DNA of 64,000 nucleotides from Flavobacterium sp. ENC (GCF_020991415.1 NZ_JAJMOY010000012.1:42123-106122); one strand, 5' to 3'. Positions 33,757 to 43,281 are shown, counted from the stretch's first letter. Numbers and translations are program-made. Notes: generated by a model not told the origin, from the sequence alone.

Positions 33757-36700
33757 TTAAAATTCTAAATTAAGGCCAAAAGAAATTACTCTTAAATTGT
33801 AGGATCTGCTATTTGTAGCTCCATTAAAATCTTGTTCAGGATCAATTCCTTTATGAGATTGGAAGGTTAACAAATTATCGCCTTGAAAATATAATCTTAA
33901 TTTAGTAAGTTTTACTTTGTCAATTAATGTTTTTGGAAAGTTATATCCAAAGTTTAATGCTTTAAGTCTAACGTAATCATTTTTATACAAGAAACGAGTC
34001 GATTGACTATTAAAATCATTATTAGAAGCCAGTAACAAAGGAACATCTGTAACGTCCCCAGGTTTCTGCCAACGGTTTTCAATATCAGTAGATGCTGCTC
34101 TACCGGAAGATTTAAATCCTTCCATTAACCCTGCATACGTACTATCGTATACATACGATCCAAAACTAAAGTTGAACAAAATATTCATATCAATATTTTT
34201 GTATCTGAAATAGTTGGTAAAACCGCCTATTACATCTGGTAAAGATGATTTATCTGCATAATATCTTGTAGCCTGAGCATATGTTTTGGTAGTTTCTCTT
34301 GCTCCTGTTGGTTTTCCATCAGTTCCTAAAACATCTTTATACCACATTCCATAACCTGTAGCCGGGTCTACACCTGCCCATTCCTGTATGTAGAAGTCAT
34401 ATAAAGATTTACCCACTTCCCATCTTTTATTTCCATTAACAAAACTTGACTGCGTCAATTCAGCAATTTCATTTTTATCAAAAGAGAAATTAACACTCGT
34501 TGTCCAAAGGAAATTTGGTGTCGTAATGTTTTTAGAATTTAATGAGAATTCCCATCCGTAATTTCTAAGAGCTCCAACGTTAGTCGTAACACCTCCATTA
34601 CCTGTTGACTCTGCGATAGGCTTATAGTAAATTAAATCAACTGATTTTTTGTTGTAGTAATCAACAGTACCTGTTATTCTATTGTTAAACAAACCGAAAT
34701 CTACTCCTATGTCAGTAGAAGCGGTTTTCTCCCAGGAAAGAAATGGATCTACGGCAGGCCCCAGAACAACACCGGAATTATCCCCTTCATTATATCCTGT
34801 TTCAAATAATTGTTTCGTCGGAAAAAAGTCAGCTAAATCATTTCTTAAAGTTTTATTATTTCCTAATTCTCCATAAGAACCTCTTAGTTTTAATTCGCTC
34901 ACTATTGCATTATCTTTTAAGAAATTTTCTTCAGATACTAGCCATGATCCTCCTACCGAATAAAAATTCCCCCATCTTTCACCATCTTCAAATCTGGATG
35001 AGCCATCACTTCTATAAGATCCTTCAACAAAATATTTTTCTTTGTAGTTATAGGACAAACGCGCTAAATAACTTGAGATTCTTTCTTCTGCTACATATCC
35101 TGAAACATCTGTAGGATTTGTTCTTCCTCCAATCACAGTTACACCTGGTAAAAATTTCTCACCCTGAGCTCCTAACGCATCAATTTTATACTTATAAGCT
35201 TCCTGTATTAAATCTGCAGAAAAGTTATGATCTCCGAAAGATTTCTTGTAATTTAAACTATTCGTTATGTTAGTAGAAGCTGTAATATCTCTGTTTTGAG
35301 TAATTCTACCTCCGACACTTGAAGCATAACCCACCTCATTACTGGCATAATTGTAAGAATCATATAAATATTTATCATAAGCAAAGTTTGTTTTAAAAGT
35401 CAAATCTTTTGCAAGTGTAAATTCCATATAAGCGTTTGCTGTATAATTATCACGCTTATATGCTACTTTGTATTTATATAACGACCCATAAGCATTCTCA
35501 TTATTCAATTGCGGTCTCGTTCCATTTACAGCCTGGCCCGGTACTCCTCCTCCGTAGTCAAAAATAGGTTGCCCCTTACCATCAGCAACCAAATCACCAT
35601 TACCATCTCTTCTGTATACCGGATAAATGGATGGGATTGTATAAATCCACTGAATAGCACTTTGAAAACTTGAACCACTTTGTGAAGGGAAATTTTGATC
35701 AGAAGTGGAATAAAACATCGTTCCACCAATTTTAAACCAGTCATTTACTTTTGAATCAAGACTTAAACGTGTTGTAATACGTTCGAATTTTGAAGTCTTA
35801 ACATTTCCTTCCTGAGACAAGTAATTAGAAGTAAAGAAATATTTCGTATTATCACTACCTCCGGAAACAGATACTGTATGTTCTTTTCTAACTGCAGCAT
35901 CATTTAACATCTCCTTTTCCCAATTCGTATCCCATTTTTTAGTAGTCGTAACTAAATTTCCATTGGCATCCACAGGCTGAGCTACTGTGTAAGGATTATA
36001 TCCTAATCTGGAAACTAAAGAGTTTGACGCATTTGTACCCGCAAGTGCCGGAGCCTGAAGACTAACATACTGATTTGTATTCCTTAAAGCTTCCCAAGTC
36101 AGTTTCATGTAGTCATCTGAACCTACCATATCATGCAATTTAACCGCATTGTCAGCAAAACCAACTTGTGTCGTAAAACTAACTCTTGGTGCAGAATTTA
36201 ATTTTCCTCTTTTTGTGGTAATAAGAATTACTCCATTCGCTCCTCTTGATCCATAAAGAGCTGTTGAAGAAGCATCTTTTAAAACACTGATTGTTTCAAT
36301 TTGGTCGGAACTTATAGTATTTATGTTACCCGCAAAAGGAGCTCCATCTAATACGATCAAAGGATCAGTAGAGGTATTAATAGAACCAGTACCTCTAATA
36401 CGAATTGACGGATTCTCTCCTGGCATTCCGCCAGATGAAATCACGTTCACACCTGCTACACTACCTTGTAAAGCTGATAAAACACTTGTAGCTTGTTGCG
36501 TTTGTAGAATATCAGTACCTATCGTAGCGATTGAACCAACAATTGCTTTTGCCTTTTGTTTACCGTAAGCAACAACTACTACTTCATCTAATGTTTTTTG
36601 AGATTCGTTTAATGTAACATTTAATGTAGATGCCGTTCCAACTGTAGCAGTCAAATCCAACATACCTACGTAAGAGAACACAAGAACGTCTCCTGTTTTT

Positions 36701-36891
36701 GCTTTAATAGAATAACTTCCGTCAAAATCTGTTTGAGCACTGGTTTTTGCTCCCTTGACAACAACGTTTACTCCTGGAATAACTCCTGCATCACCAGACA
36801 CAACTCCGGTAATAACTCGTTCTTGTGCAAAAGAAAACTGCACAGACAACACTACTAAGAGTGTATAGATCCATTGTAATTTTAATTTCAT
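33757..36891 (-). CDS. SusC/RagA family TonB-linked outer-membrane transporter
   Basis: A 1044-residue TonB-dependent transporter. A signal peptide ends at about 22 (QFSFAQ). It is followed by a carboxypeptidase-like beta-sandwich (about 25-100, with FDGSYSIKAKTGDVLVFSYVG), a TonB-box region (LDEVVVVAYG), the plug (about 115-230 with SIRIRGTGSIN and DASSTALYGSRGANGVILITTKRG, the SusC signature) and a 22-strand barrel ending SFGLNLEF. With the SusD partner it should import a glycan, peptide or other oligomer. The 359-nt region upstream shows no regulator gene. Confidence 0.96.
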   Translation of the reverse strand: MKLKLQWIYTLLVVLSVQFSFAQERVITGVVSGDAGVIPGVNVVVKGAKTSAQTDFDGSYSIKAKTGDVLVFSYVGMLDLTATVGTASTLNVTLNESQKTLDEVVVVAYGKQKAKAIVGSIATIGTDILQTQQATSVLSALQGSVAGVNVISSGGMPGENPSIRIRGTGSINTSTDPLIVLDGAPFAGNINTISSDQIETISVLKDASSTALYGSRGANGVILITTKRGKLNSAPRVSFTTQVGFADNAVKLHDMVGSDDYMKLTWEALRNTNQYVSLQAPALAGTNASNSLVSRLGYNPYTVAQPVDANGNLVTTTKKWDTNWEKEMLNDAAVRKEHTVSVSGGSDNTKYFFTSNYLSQEGNVKTSKFERITTRLSLDSKVNDWFKIGGTMFYSTSDQNFPSQSGSSFQSAIQWIYTIPSIYPVYRRDGNGDLVADGKGQPIFDYGGGVPGQAVNGTRPQLNNENAYGSLYKYKVAYKRDNYTANAYMEFTLAKDLTFKTNFAYDKYLYDSYNYASNEVGYASSVGGRITQNRDITASTNITNSLNYKKSFGDHNFSADLIQEAYKYKIDALGAQGEKFLPGVTVIGGRTNPTDVSGYVAEERISSYLARLSYNYKEKYFVEGSYRSDGSSRFEDGERWGNFYSVGGSWLVSEENFLKDNAIVSELKLRGSYGELGNNKTLRNDLADFFPTKQLFETGYNEGDNSGVVLGPAVDPFLSWEKTASTDIGVDFGLFNNRITGTVDYYNKKSVDLIYYKPIAESTGNGGVTTNVGALRNYGWEFSLNSKNITTPNFLWTTSVNFSFDKNEIAELTQSSFVNGNKRWEVGKSLYDFYIQEWAGVDPATGYGMWYKDVLGTDGKPTGARETTKTYAQATRYYADKSSLPDVIGGFTNYFRYKNIDMNILFNFSFGSYVYDSTYAGLMEGFKSSGRAASTDIENRWQKPGDVTDVPLLLASNNDFNSQSTRFLYKNDYVRLKALNFGYNFPKTLIDKVKLTKLRLYFQGDNLLTFQSHKGIDPEQDFNGATNSRSYNLRVISFGLNLEF

Positions 36892-37250
36892 TTGAATTTA
36901 TTTTGAATTAGTATCTAGCAAACTTCTTAATTATTTCTTAAAATAACAAACATTTTCTACTGTTAAAGTTATTTTTTTTTAATGTAAACTTAACACTTGA
37001 TAGATATTTATATTTTTTCACCTCTAAACATGTGTTATTCTTAAAAAAACTACAAAAAAAATATTAGATTCTTACAACAAAATTTTAACACAATTTAACA
37101 GGTTCATTGCATAATTATCTATGTTTTAAAAAAATAAGCCTCATTTTATATAAAACTCAAAATAAACCCCTCAATTTAAAAGTTTGGCAAAAGCAATACT
37201 AATTTTAAAAACTATTCTGATATTTGTAACTTAAATCACTTATTATAAAT
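36892..37250. other. AT-rich divergent spacer between susC and rnhB
   Basis: 359 nt without genes. On the minus strand a near-consensus -7 box TAACTTTA lies at 36964-36971, about 73 nt before the susC start, but without a clear -33 element. No hairpin or regulator site was recognised, and no exact TAnnTTTG box serves rnhB. Confidence 0.45.
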
Positions 37251-37910
37251 ATGCTTGAAAGAAATTTCTCAGGATTCGTTTTTGAAACCGGTACCGATGA
37301 AGCCGGAAGAGGCTGCTTAGCTGGTCCGGTTACTGCTGCTGCTGTTATTTTACCGGCTGATTTTGACAATGAATTTCTAAATGACAGCAAACAATTGTCC
37401 GAAAAAATCAGAGAACAACTAAAACCGGTGATAGAACAACATGCAGTTTGTTTTGCGGTGACACATTTGCACCCAAATGAAATTGATGAAATAAATATCC
37501 TGAACGCCTCCATGAAGGGAATGCACGAATGTATCCTGAAATTAAACCAGAAACCTGAATTTATTATTGTAGATGGCAACCGTGCCCTAAATGCAAAACT
37601 AGGGATGAAAAATACTTTCGGAAAACAATTTTCTGCAATCGAAATAGAATTGTTAAAATCTATTCCGAGCCAGAGTATCATCAAAGGGGATTCTAAATTC
37701 CTGAGTATTGCCGCGGCTTCCGTTTTGGCAAAAACCTATCGGGACGCATACATGGATGAGATTCACGAAGAATTCCCGATGTATAACTGGAGAAAGAACA
37801 AAGGTTATCCGACCAAAGAACATCGTGAAGCCATTAAAAAATACGGCCCGACCAAATACCATCGCATGAGCTTCAGGCTTCTTCCCGAACAACTGAGCTT
37901 AGACTTATAA
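37251..37910 (+). CDS. rnhB: Ribonuclease HII
   Basis: A 219-residue RNase HII that removes ribonucleotides from DNA and RNA primers. The active-site residues D16 and E17 (GTDEAGRGCLAGPV), D108 (IIVDGN) and D165 (AKTYRD) are in place, with the motif KGDSKFLSIAAASVLAKTYRD at 145-165. The C-terminus KNKGYPTKEHREAIKKYGPTKYHRMSF is typical. Slightly longer than E. coli RnhB (198). Convergent with the next gene; a strong bidirectional terminator follows at once. Confidence 0.97.
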   Translation: MLERNFSGFVFETGTDEAGRGCLAGPVTAAAVILPADFDNEFLNDSKQLSEKIREQLKPVIEQHAVCFAVTHLHPNEIDEINILNASMKGMHECILKLNQKPEFIIVDGNRALNAKLGMKNTFGKQFSAIEIELLKSIPSQSIIKGDSKFLSIAAASVLAKTYRDAYMDEIHEEFPMYNWRKNKGYPTKEHREAIKKYGPTKYHRMSFRLLPEQLSLDL

Positions 37911-37911
37911 A

Positions 37912-37948
37912 AACAAAAAGACTTATCCATTCGATAAGTCTTTTTGTT
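37912..37948. terminator. Bidirectional terminator between rnhB and the SnoaL-like gene
   Basis: caaaaagacttatc (37914-37927) pairs with gataagtctttttg (37933-37946), 5-nt loop, with A and T tracts on both sides. It ends 13 nt before the stop codon of the convergent gene. Confidence 0.88.
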
Positions 37949-37961
37949 TTCTACTGGTTTA

Positions 37962-38813
37962 TTATTTTTTACTTTTCAGGAATTCGGCAAATTGTTTTGT
38001 ATCATAATAGAAAGGCCTGATTGCGGTAATTTTTCCGTCTTTCAAATCAATATGCTCCGAAACAGGCATTAAAAGTGTTTTACCTGATTTTTTCGCTTTG
38101 GCCTTTATGGTAAAATAAATAATTATTTCGTTTTTGGAAGCATCACTAAAATAGACTTGTTCTTTCTCAATCTGCAACTCAAAATATTCAGCTGATTTGG
38201 CATACATTTTAGTCCATTCCTCAAAACCTGTAAAAGTTCCTCCGTAAGGCAATCCCTCCGCCTGATAATAAATGGCACCTGGCTGAATTAAGTTAGCCAT
38301 TGCTGTAAAATCCCTGGTTTTAAAAAGACTTTCATAGTATTGTGCAACCACTTTCAAATTGTCCGTTTCAAGATTTTTTAAAATATCAGATTCCGACAAA
38401 GTAGCTTCGGGATTCCAGAAACCGATAATTTTACTCACCTGCCCTTTACCGTTTAATCTTGCAAAATCACGACCGGACATTATAAGTTTACTTTTTGAAT
38501 CCAGAATTTTCCAGTCCCAGCTTACATAATTGTCTTTTACAACCTTTGCACCTGATGTCAATACTGCATCGGGATACTTTTTATAAAATTCATTTATCAC
38601 ATTATTCAATGCAACTGTTCCTTTTATGGAAGCCGAAGGGTCTTCAAAAGTACTGTCGTCCAACCAGATTGTTTTGATTATTTTTAGTCTTGCATCATTA
38701 TTGTGCTCTTGCCACGCTTTTTCATAAACCATTACCGGATTCAATTTATCTTTCTTTTGAGCAAAAAGACCATTCAGCATGAAAAGGAAATAAAGGAAGT
38801 AGATTTTTCTCAT
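37962..38813 (-). CDS. Secreted tandem SnoaL/NTF2-like protein
   Basis: A 283-residue exported protein (signal peptide about 1-18, ending NGLFAQ) with two NTF2/SnoaL-like domains in tandem. The first spans about 25-145 (YEKAWQEHNND, FEDPSASIKGTVALNNVINEFYKKYPD, the SnoaL-type pattern), the second about 150-280 (VAQYYESLFKTRDFTAMANLIQPGAIYY, EHIDLKDGKITAIRPFYYD). SnoaL-like domains bind small hydrophobic ligands, sometimes as enzymes. Which role applies is unknown. It is a monocistronic gene beside a redox gene group in the same direction, but 131 nt away. Confidence 0.75.
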   Translation of the reverse strand: MRKIYFLYFLFMLNGLFAQKKDKLNPVMVYEKAWQEHNNDARLKIIKTIWLDDSTFEDPSASIKGTVALNNVINEFYKKYPDAVLTSGAKVVKDNYVSWDWKILDSKSKLIMSGRDFARLNGKGQVSKIIGFWNPEATLSESDILKNLETDNLKVVAQYYESLFKTRDFTAMANLIQPGAIYYQAEGLPYGGTFTGFEEWTKMYAKSAEYFELQIEKEQVYFSDASKNEIIIYFTIKAKAKKSGKTLLMPVSEHIDLKDGKITAIRPFYYDTKQFAEFLKSKK

Positions 38814-38944
38814 AAGTAATTAATTTATATTCAGTTAAAAGCTGCTATTAAAAGTACAAAACCAAATTTAAAATAAAAATATCACAAAATAACAAGACTT
38901 CCCTAATTTGTCATCCCTTCAAAACTTCTCTCATAAAGTTTTTT

Positions 38945-39541
38945 TTATACAACTGCGATTTGATTGTCAGACTGCAAAGCAGTTTCTATCTGCTTTTTCC
39001 AGTCTTCAATAGACTCTGCAGAAGCCCTGTCGGCTTTATCAAAATAAAAATGTTTCTCAATTTCTAACCCGCAATACTTAAAAATGCCGGTATCGGAAGT
39101 CAGAGCCAAAGCTTTATCCATGCCCATTGCTTCATATTCTGCATTGGATTTCCCGTGTGAATTTACAATAATCGCTTTTTTTCCTGTCAACAAGCCTTTC
39201 TGAATTCCCTGATCGTATCGGTACGCAAATCCGTAACTAAAAACGCGATCGATATACCCTTTCATAATAGCCGGCATTCCGGTCCACCAAATCGGGTATA
39301 CAAAAACAATGCGGTCTGCCCACGCAATAAAATCCTGCTCTGTTTGTACTTCATCAGCCACTTTTCCCATTCGTTGTCCGCTCATATCATTTAAAGAAAG
39401 AACAGGATTAAAACCGATCACATACAAATCACGAACCTCAATTTCCTGATTCGATTCCTGAAGATTTTCTATAATAGTTTGTTTAAAAAAATGATTTAAA
39501 CTGCCTGAATTGGGATGTGCATAAATGATTAAATTTTTCAT
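38945..39541 (-). CDS. Flavodoxin-fold NAD(P)H:quinone oxidoreductase (MdaB/YwrO/KefF type)
   Basis: A 198-residue flavodoxin-like quinone reductase that transfers two electrons from NAD(P)H to quinones and so detoxifies them. The flavin-binding motifs are IIYAHPNSGSLNHFFKQTI at the N-terminus and VYPIWWTGMPAIMKGYIDRVFSYGFAY in the middle. No signal peptide. It has its own promoter (39569-39597). It is the third gene of a same-strand group with an SDR and an AraC regulator, but a terminator separates it from the SDR gene. Confidence 0.9.
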   Translation of the reverse strand: MKNLIIYAHPNSGSLNHFFKQTIIENLQESNQEIEVRDLYVIGFNPVLSLNDMSGQRMGKVADEVQTEQDFIAWADRIVFVYPIWWTGMPAIMKGYIDRVFSYGFAYRYDQGIQKGLLTGKKAIIVNSHGKSNAEYEAMGMDKALALTSDTGIFKYCGLEIEKHFYFDKADRASAESIEDWKKQIETALQSDNQIAVV

Positions 39542-39568
39542 GTTTTTAGGTTTTAAAGATTAACAGGA

Positions 39569-39597
39569 CAAATGTAAAACGCAGGTTTCAGGCACAA
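39569..39597 (-). promoter_or_regulatory. Promoter of the quinone reductase gene
   Basis: -7 box TACATTTG at 39569-39576 and TTG at 39595-39597, spacer 18 bp, 27 nt before the ATG. Confidence 0.65.
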
Positions 39598-39632
39598 TTG
39601 TAAGAAAACGAAATCCCGGACTCATCCTAAAC

Positions 39633-39670
39633 AAAAAAAATCCCTGTCGAAGTGATAAGGGATTTTTTTT
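39633..39670 (-). terminator. Terminator after the SDR gene
   Basis: aaaaaaaatccct (39633-39645) pairs with agggatttttttt (39658-39670), 12-nt loop, with a U-run on either strand. It is 15 nt after the SDR stop codon. Confidence 0.85.
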
Positions 39671-39685
39671 GAAAATAAGAATGTA

Positions 39686-40525
39686 TTAAAAATTTGTTGC
39701 AATTGTCATCGCTTTCCAGGCTTCTAAGTCAGCTTCAACTTCTTCAATTTTGGCATTTGCCATATTATAGGCATCTTCCCCTAAGAACAAATGCAATGGC
39801 GGATTTTGTTCCTGACTAATCTGAATTAAAGCTTCCACCGCTTTCTCAGGATCTCCCGGCTGATTTCCATTGATTTCATTTTGATGCGCCAATACAGACT
39901 GACGCGCTTCTTCATAATCTGCAATCGGATTTTTAGGCAATCCCATTGAATCTGCAGACAAGAAACTGGTTCTGAAATACCCCGGATAAACCAAAGTTAC
40001 CTTTACTCCGAAAGCTTTGGCCTCTGCCCTTAAACCTTCTGTCAGACCGGATACGGCAAATTTAGTAGAACAATAAATCCCCCAGCCCGGAAAACCTCCG
40101 TGATATCCTCCAATGGAAGAAATATTGAAGAAATGACCTGCTTTGTTTGCCCTGAAATGAGGCATTGTATTGCGGATCACATTAAGCAAACCGAAAACAT
40201 TGACATCAAAATTTCGTCTTGACTCTTCGTCTGAAAGTTCTTCCAGCGTACCAATTTGCCCATAACCTGCATTGTTCACCACAACATCTATGGTTTTAAA
40301 ATGACTGATTGTTTTGGCAACTGCATCCTGAACACTGGTTTCCGTTACAAGATCCATTTCTAAAGGCAAAAACTGATCTGATGCTGCACCAACTTCTTTA
40401 ATTAATGAATTGATATCTCTTGAAGTTGCAGCAACGTTATACCCTTGTGCTAATAGTTTCTGAACTAAGATTAATCCCAACCCTTTCGAGGCTCCTGTTA
40501 CAAACCATACTTTTTTAGTTTCCAT
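39686..40525 (-). CDS. Short-chain dehydrogenase/reductase (SDR)
   Basis: A 279-residue classical SDR oxidoreductase. The cofactor motif is TGASKGLG (residues 10-17), NNAG is at 84-87, and the catalytic Ser-Tyr-Lys are S137, Y151 and K155 (YCSTK). R37 after the second strand (ATSRD) suggests NADP(H). Substrate unknown. It has its own -7 box (40551-40558) and terminator. The upstream AraC regulator on the same strand is the likely local controller. Confidence 0.92.
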   Translation of the reverse strand: METKKVWFVTGASKGLGLILVQKLLAQGYNVAATSRDINSLIKEVGAASDQFLPLEMDLVTETSVQDAVAKTISHFKTIDVVVNNAGYGQIGTLEELSDEESRRNFDVNVFGLLNVIRNTMPHFRANKAGHFFNISSIGGYHGGFPGWGIYCSTKFAVSGLTEGLRAEAKAFGVKVTLVYPGYFRTSFLSADSMGLPKNPIADYEEARQSVLAHQNEINGNQPGDPEKAVEALIQISQEQNPPLHLFLGEDAYNMANAKIEEVEADLEAWKAMTIATNF

Positions 40526-40550
40526 AATTTATATTGTTTTAATGACAAGA

Positions 40551-40558
40551 CAAAATTA
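40551..40558 (-). promoter_or_regulatory. Promoter -7 box (TAATTTTG) of the SDR gene
   Basis: Exact TAnnTTTG match on the minus strand, 25 nt before the SDR ATG. A possible TTTG at 40584-40587 is 25 bp upstream, slightly too far for an ideal spacer, which could mean activator dependence. Confidence 0.6.
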
Positions 40559-40610
40559 GGACGGAAGTACAGGTCAGGGATAGCAAAATTCAAACCATTA
40601 CTTACGAAAT

Positions 40611-41510
40611 TCAAATAGTCCGAAATTGTCGGGGCGTAAGCTGAATATTCTTTTTAAAAAAATTATTAAAATGCGTCGGTTCTTCAAATCCGAGGCTATA
40701 GGCAATTTCAGCAATATTCCAGTCGGTGTGTTTCAGAAGAATCTTGGCTTCCTGTAAAAGACGTTCCGCTATAACTTCTGAGGTGGTTTTTTGAGTGGTT
40801 TCTTTTAAAGCCCTGTTTAAATGATTCACGTGAATCGTCAATTGATTGGCAAAATCTGCAGCAGAACGCAGTGTAAAACGCTGTCTCGAATTTTCGATCG
40901 GAAACTGCCTTTCGAGTAATTCCAGAAACAAAGATGAAATTCTACTGGATGCTTTAGAATGCTGGTTTATAGAAAGATTGGCAGGTTGCATTTTCATTGC
41001 ACTGTGAATCAATTCAAAAACCAGGTTGCGCAGCACATCATATTTATAGGCATAATCAGAATTGATTTCTTCCATCATCTGCCTGTAAATCAATTTGATT
41101 TTCCCGGTCTGTTCCTTGTCAATTGAATAGATAAAATTTCCGTTTGGTTTAAAAACCGGATATTCTTTTAAATTTCCGAACTGATGAAAAAAGGCTTCCG
41201 TAAACACACAGAAAAAACCGGTCTGGTGTTCTTCTAACTGTTCCCAGTTATAGGGAATCTGCGGATTGGCAAAGAACAAAGCTTGCTCTTCGATCTCTAC
41301 AATCTTATCGGCATAATGAACCCTGTTTTTACCAATAATCAAACTGATTTTAAAATAATCCTTACGGCTGTACGGAATTGGTTTTGCACTGCAACCCATA
41401 AAATCATCCAGCTCAAATACATTAAAATGTCCGATTTCCTTTTTAAGGTTATCGGGCATGAAATTGAGTTTAGTACGATAAAAATCTTCTATAGTTTCTG
41501 TCTTCTCCAT
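40611..41510 (-). CDS. AraC family transcriptional regulator
   Basis: A 299-residue regulator. The N-terminal cupin-like ligand domain is at about 35-150 (IEEQALFFANPQIPYNWEQL), and the C-terminal AraC DNA-binding domain with two helix-turn-helix units is at about 200-299 (DFANQLTIHVNHLNRALKETTQKT, then IAEIAYSLGFEEPTHFNNFFKKNIQLTPRQFR). Its position directly upstream of the SDR and quinone reductase genes suggests that it controls them, a common arrangement in Bacteroidota, but no operator was identified. A -7 box lies only 4 nt before this ATG, so the message may be leaderless, or the next ATG (residue 18) may be used. Confidence 0.92.
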   Translation of the reverse strand: MEKTETIEDFYRTKLNFMPDNLKKEIGHFNVFELDDFMGCSAKPIPYSRKDYFKISLIIGKNRVHYADKIVEIEEQALFFANPQIPYNWEQLEEHQTGFFCVFTEAFFHQFGNLKEYPVFKPNGNFIYSIDKEQTGKIKLIYRQMMEEINSDYAYKYDVLRNLVFELIHSAMKMQPANLSINQHSKASSRISSLFLELLERQFPIENSRQRFTLRSAADFANQLTIHVNHLNRALKETTQKTTSEVIAERLLQEAKILLKHTDWNIAEIAYSLGFEEPTHFNNFFKKNIQLTPRQFRTI

Positions 41511-41514
41511 TTCG

Positions 41515-41522
41515 CAAAGTTA
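41515..41522 (-). promoter_or_regulatory. -7 box (TAACTTTG) immediately before the AraC regulator gene
   Basis: Exact TAnnTTTG match on the minus strand ending 4 nt before the ATG. If used, transcription would begin at or inside the start codon. Confidence 0.5.
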
Positions 41523-41756
41523 CGAAATTCAAACAAACTAAAAATCCTTAGCAGTACAGATATTTAGAGATACGTTTACTCCAAAACTAAAAACCAGTAT
41601 TGTCTGAAAATTAGGCAGCACCGTTTTGGTGACAGGCAAATCTGTTTTATTTTCAGCAAAATAGAAATGGAAAAAAAAGATTCAAATTCTGAAAGAACAG
41701 CAATTCTGTAATTGTTATTTTCGTCAGAATCTTTCATTCTCTTTCTTTTAAATATA

Positions 41757-42461
41757 TTATTCGTGAATAAATTCAGCTTCAAATAAATGAGTCAGGTGTT
41801 TCAGGATTTTAGCTTTCACTTCTTCCTCATCTACTTTTTCCACGCCTAATTCTACCTGTAAAGAAGTCACTCCTTTTCCTCGAATGCCACACGGAATGAT
41901 GTTATCAAAATAACCTAAATCCACGTTGACATTTAAGGCAAATCCATGCATGGTTACCCAGCGAGAAGCGCGCACACCAAGGGCACAAATTTTTCTCGCA
42001 AACGGAGTTCCGGCACCCAGCCAAACTCCTGTTTCGCCTTCGCTTCGGCCACATTCCAAACCATATTCGTTCAATGTCAGAATGATAGCTTCTTCCAGAA
42101 AACGCAGGTATTTATGAATGTCGGTAAAGAAGTTTTCCAGATCTAAAATCGGATACCCCACAATTTGTCCGGGCCCGTGATACGTAATATCACCTCCGCG
42201 ATTGATTTTATAAAAAGCCGCTCCTTTGGCTTCGAGTTGTTTTTCGTTTAAAAGCAAGTTCTCGAAATCACCGCTTTTGCCCAAAGTATACACATGCGGA
42301 TGCTCTACAAACAACAAATAATTGGGTGTTGGCAAATCGAGCTCTTCTCTTCTGTTTTTTATTTTTAAATCGACAATATCCTTAAAAAGTTCTTCCTGAT
42401 ATTCCCATGTCGCTTTATAATCTTTATTTCCTAAATCCTGAAGTTGAATTTTTTTATTCAT
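41757..42461 (-). CDS. lipB: Lipoyl(octanoyl) transferase
   Basis: A 234-residue LipB, which moves octanoate from acyl carrier protein to lipoyl domains as the first step of lipoate assembly. The signature RGGDITYHGPGQ (88-99) and the catalytic pair K157 (ARKICALGV) and C191 (IIPCGIRGKG) are present. It starts 5 nt after the stop of the upstream lipoprotein gene, so it is the last gene of a three-gene operon. No lipA is visible in the window. Confidence 0.97.
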   Translation of the reverse strand: MNKKIQLQDLGNKDYKATWEYQEELFKDIVDLKIKNRREELDLPTPNYLLFVEHPHVYTLGKSGDFENLLLNEKQLEAKGAAFYKINRGGDITYHGPGQIVGYPILDLENFFTDIHKYLRFLEEAIILTLNEYGLECGRSEGETGVWLGAGTPFARKICALGVRASRWVTMHGFALNVNVDLGYFDNIIPCGIRGKGVTSLQVELGVEKVDEEEVKAKILKHLTHLFEAEFIHE

Positions 42462-42466
42462 TTTTA

Positions 42467-43228
42467 TTATTTTTCAAACTCTACTTCGAAGTTAAGTTTG
42501 CCTGGATTCTCCATATAATCCGTAAAAGGGTATTGAATTGTAATTGTTTTTCGGTCTTCACTAAACAAAGCGTCCGGATTAGATACCTTTTTGATTTTCT
42601 TCGGGAAATGATATTTCAGGATATAACTGGAGGAGGAAAAAATCATTTTAGACATATCAGCCGCACTATCTTTTGCTTTTTCAGCTACTTTTTGCTGGTC
42701 AATGACTGCTGTACGGGTAAATTTCTTTCCGTTGTAGCTATAACTTAACTTACTGTTATTATTTCCGAAATTACCCCCGAAAGGACTTGCCGCGGCAGCA
42801 CTTCCGCCCTGCTCTAATTTCTGAAAAGTACTTAGTGTCTGCAAGATATCCTGCAGTTCATTTACGTTTTTAAAATCTGTAGAAAGCGTCATCAGAAACT
42901 CCTTCTTTTCGCTGCTCATTTTGGTATGAACGACAAAGTTTTCTATTTTTTTTAGTTCCTTTTGGGATTCCGGGGAAAGCTTGGCGATACTGTCTTTTTT
43001 TGCTGCAAATAATTGTTTGAAGGTAAACGTCGAATCAATATCTTTTTTCGCTTCAGCGCCCATTTGATTTCCAATCTGGTCACCGGCCATTGCCATTAGA
43101 GAAGAACCATCCATGTCTACAGAAAATTTTCCGGCTCCGTTATCGTTTACATAAATATTTTCTGTGAAAGTACAGCTTGTAAGTGCTGCGAATAAAAAAG
43201 AAAACGTAAGTAATTTATATAATTTCAT
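42467..43228 (-). CDS. Lipoprotein, paralogue of the upstream gene
   Basis: A 253-residue lipoprotein (lipobox ALTSC, C19) of unknown function. Shares with the neighbouring 43282-44007 product an N-terminal TSC..TE.I..N..G.G pattern and a C-terminal Y.LKYHFP.KIK.VSNP block followed by an NP....EV..E ending. A Gly/Ala/Asn-rich linker (about 143-160) sits in its middle. The pair probably arose by tandem duplication. Co-transcribed with lipB, 5 nt downstream; whether that reflects function is unknown. Confidence 0.75.
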   Translation of the reverse strand: MKLYKLLTFSFLFAALTSCTFTENIYVNDNGAGKFSVDMDGSSLMAMAGDQIGNQMGAEAKKDIDSTFTFKQLFAAKKDSIAKLSPESQKELKKIENFVVHTKMSSEKKEFLMTLSTDFKNVNELQDILQTLSTFQKLEQGGSAAAASPFGGNFGNNNSKLSYSYNGKKFTRTAVIDQQKVAEKAKDSAADMSKMIFSSSSYILKYHFPKKIKKVSNPDALFSEDRKTITIQYPFTDYMENPGKLNFEVEFEK

Positions 43229-43281
43229 CGTGGTTTATTTTCCCCAAAGATACGAAGAGTATTTTTAATTGTTTCGCTACT

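Noticed and set aside
41576..41782. 68-codon minus-strand frame overlapping the 3' end of lipB
   Set aside because: No recognisable domain, overlaps lipB, poor composition (runs of Ile/Phe/Lys from AT-rich DNA); read as chance.
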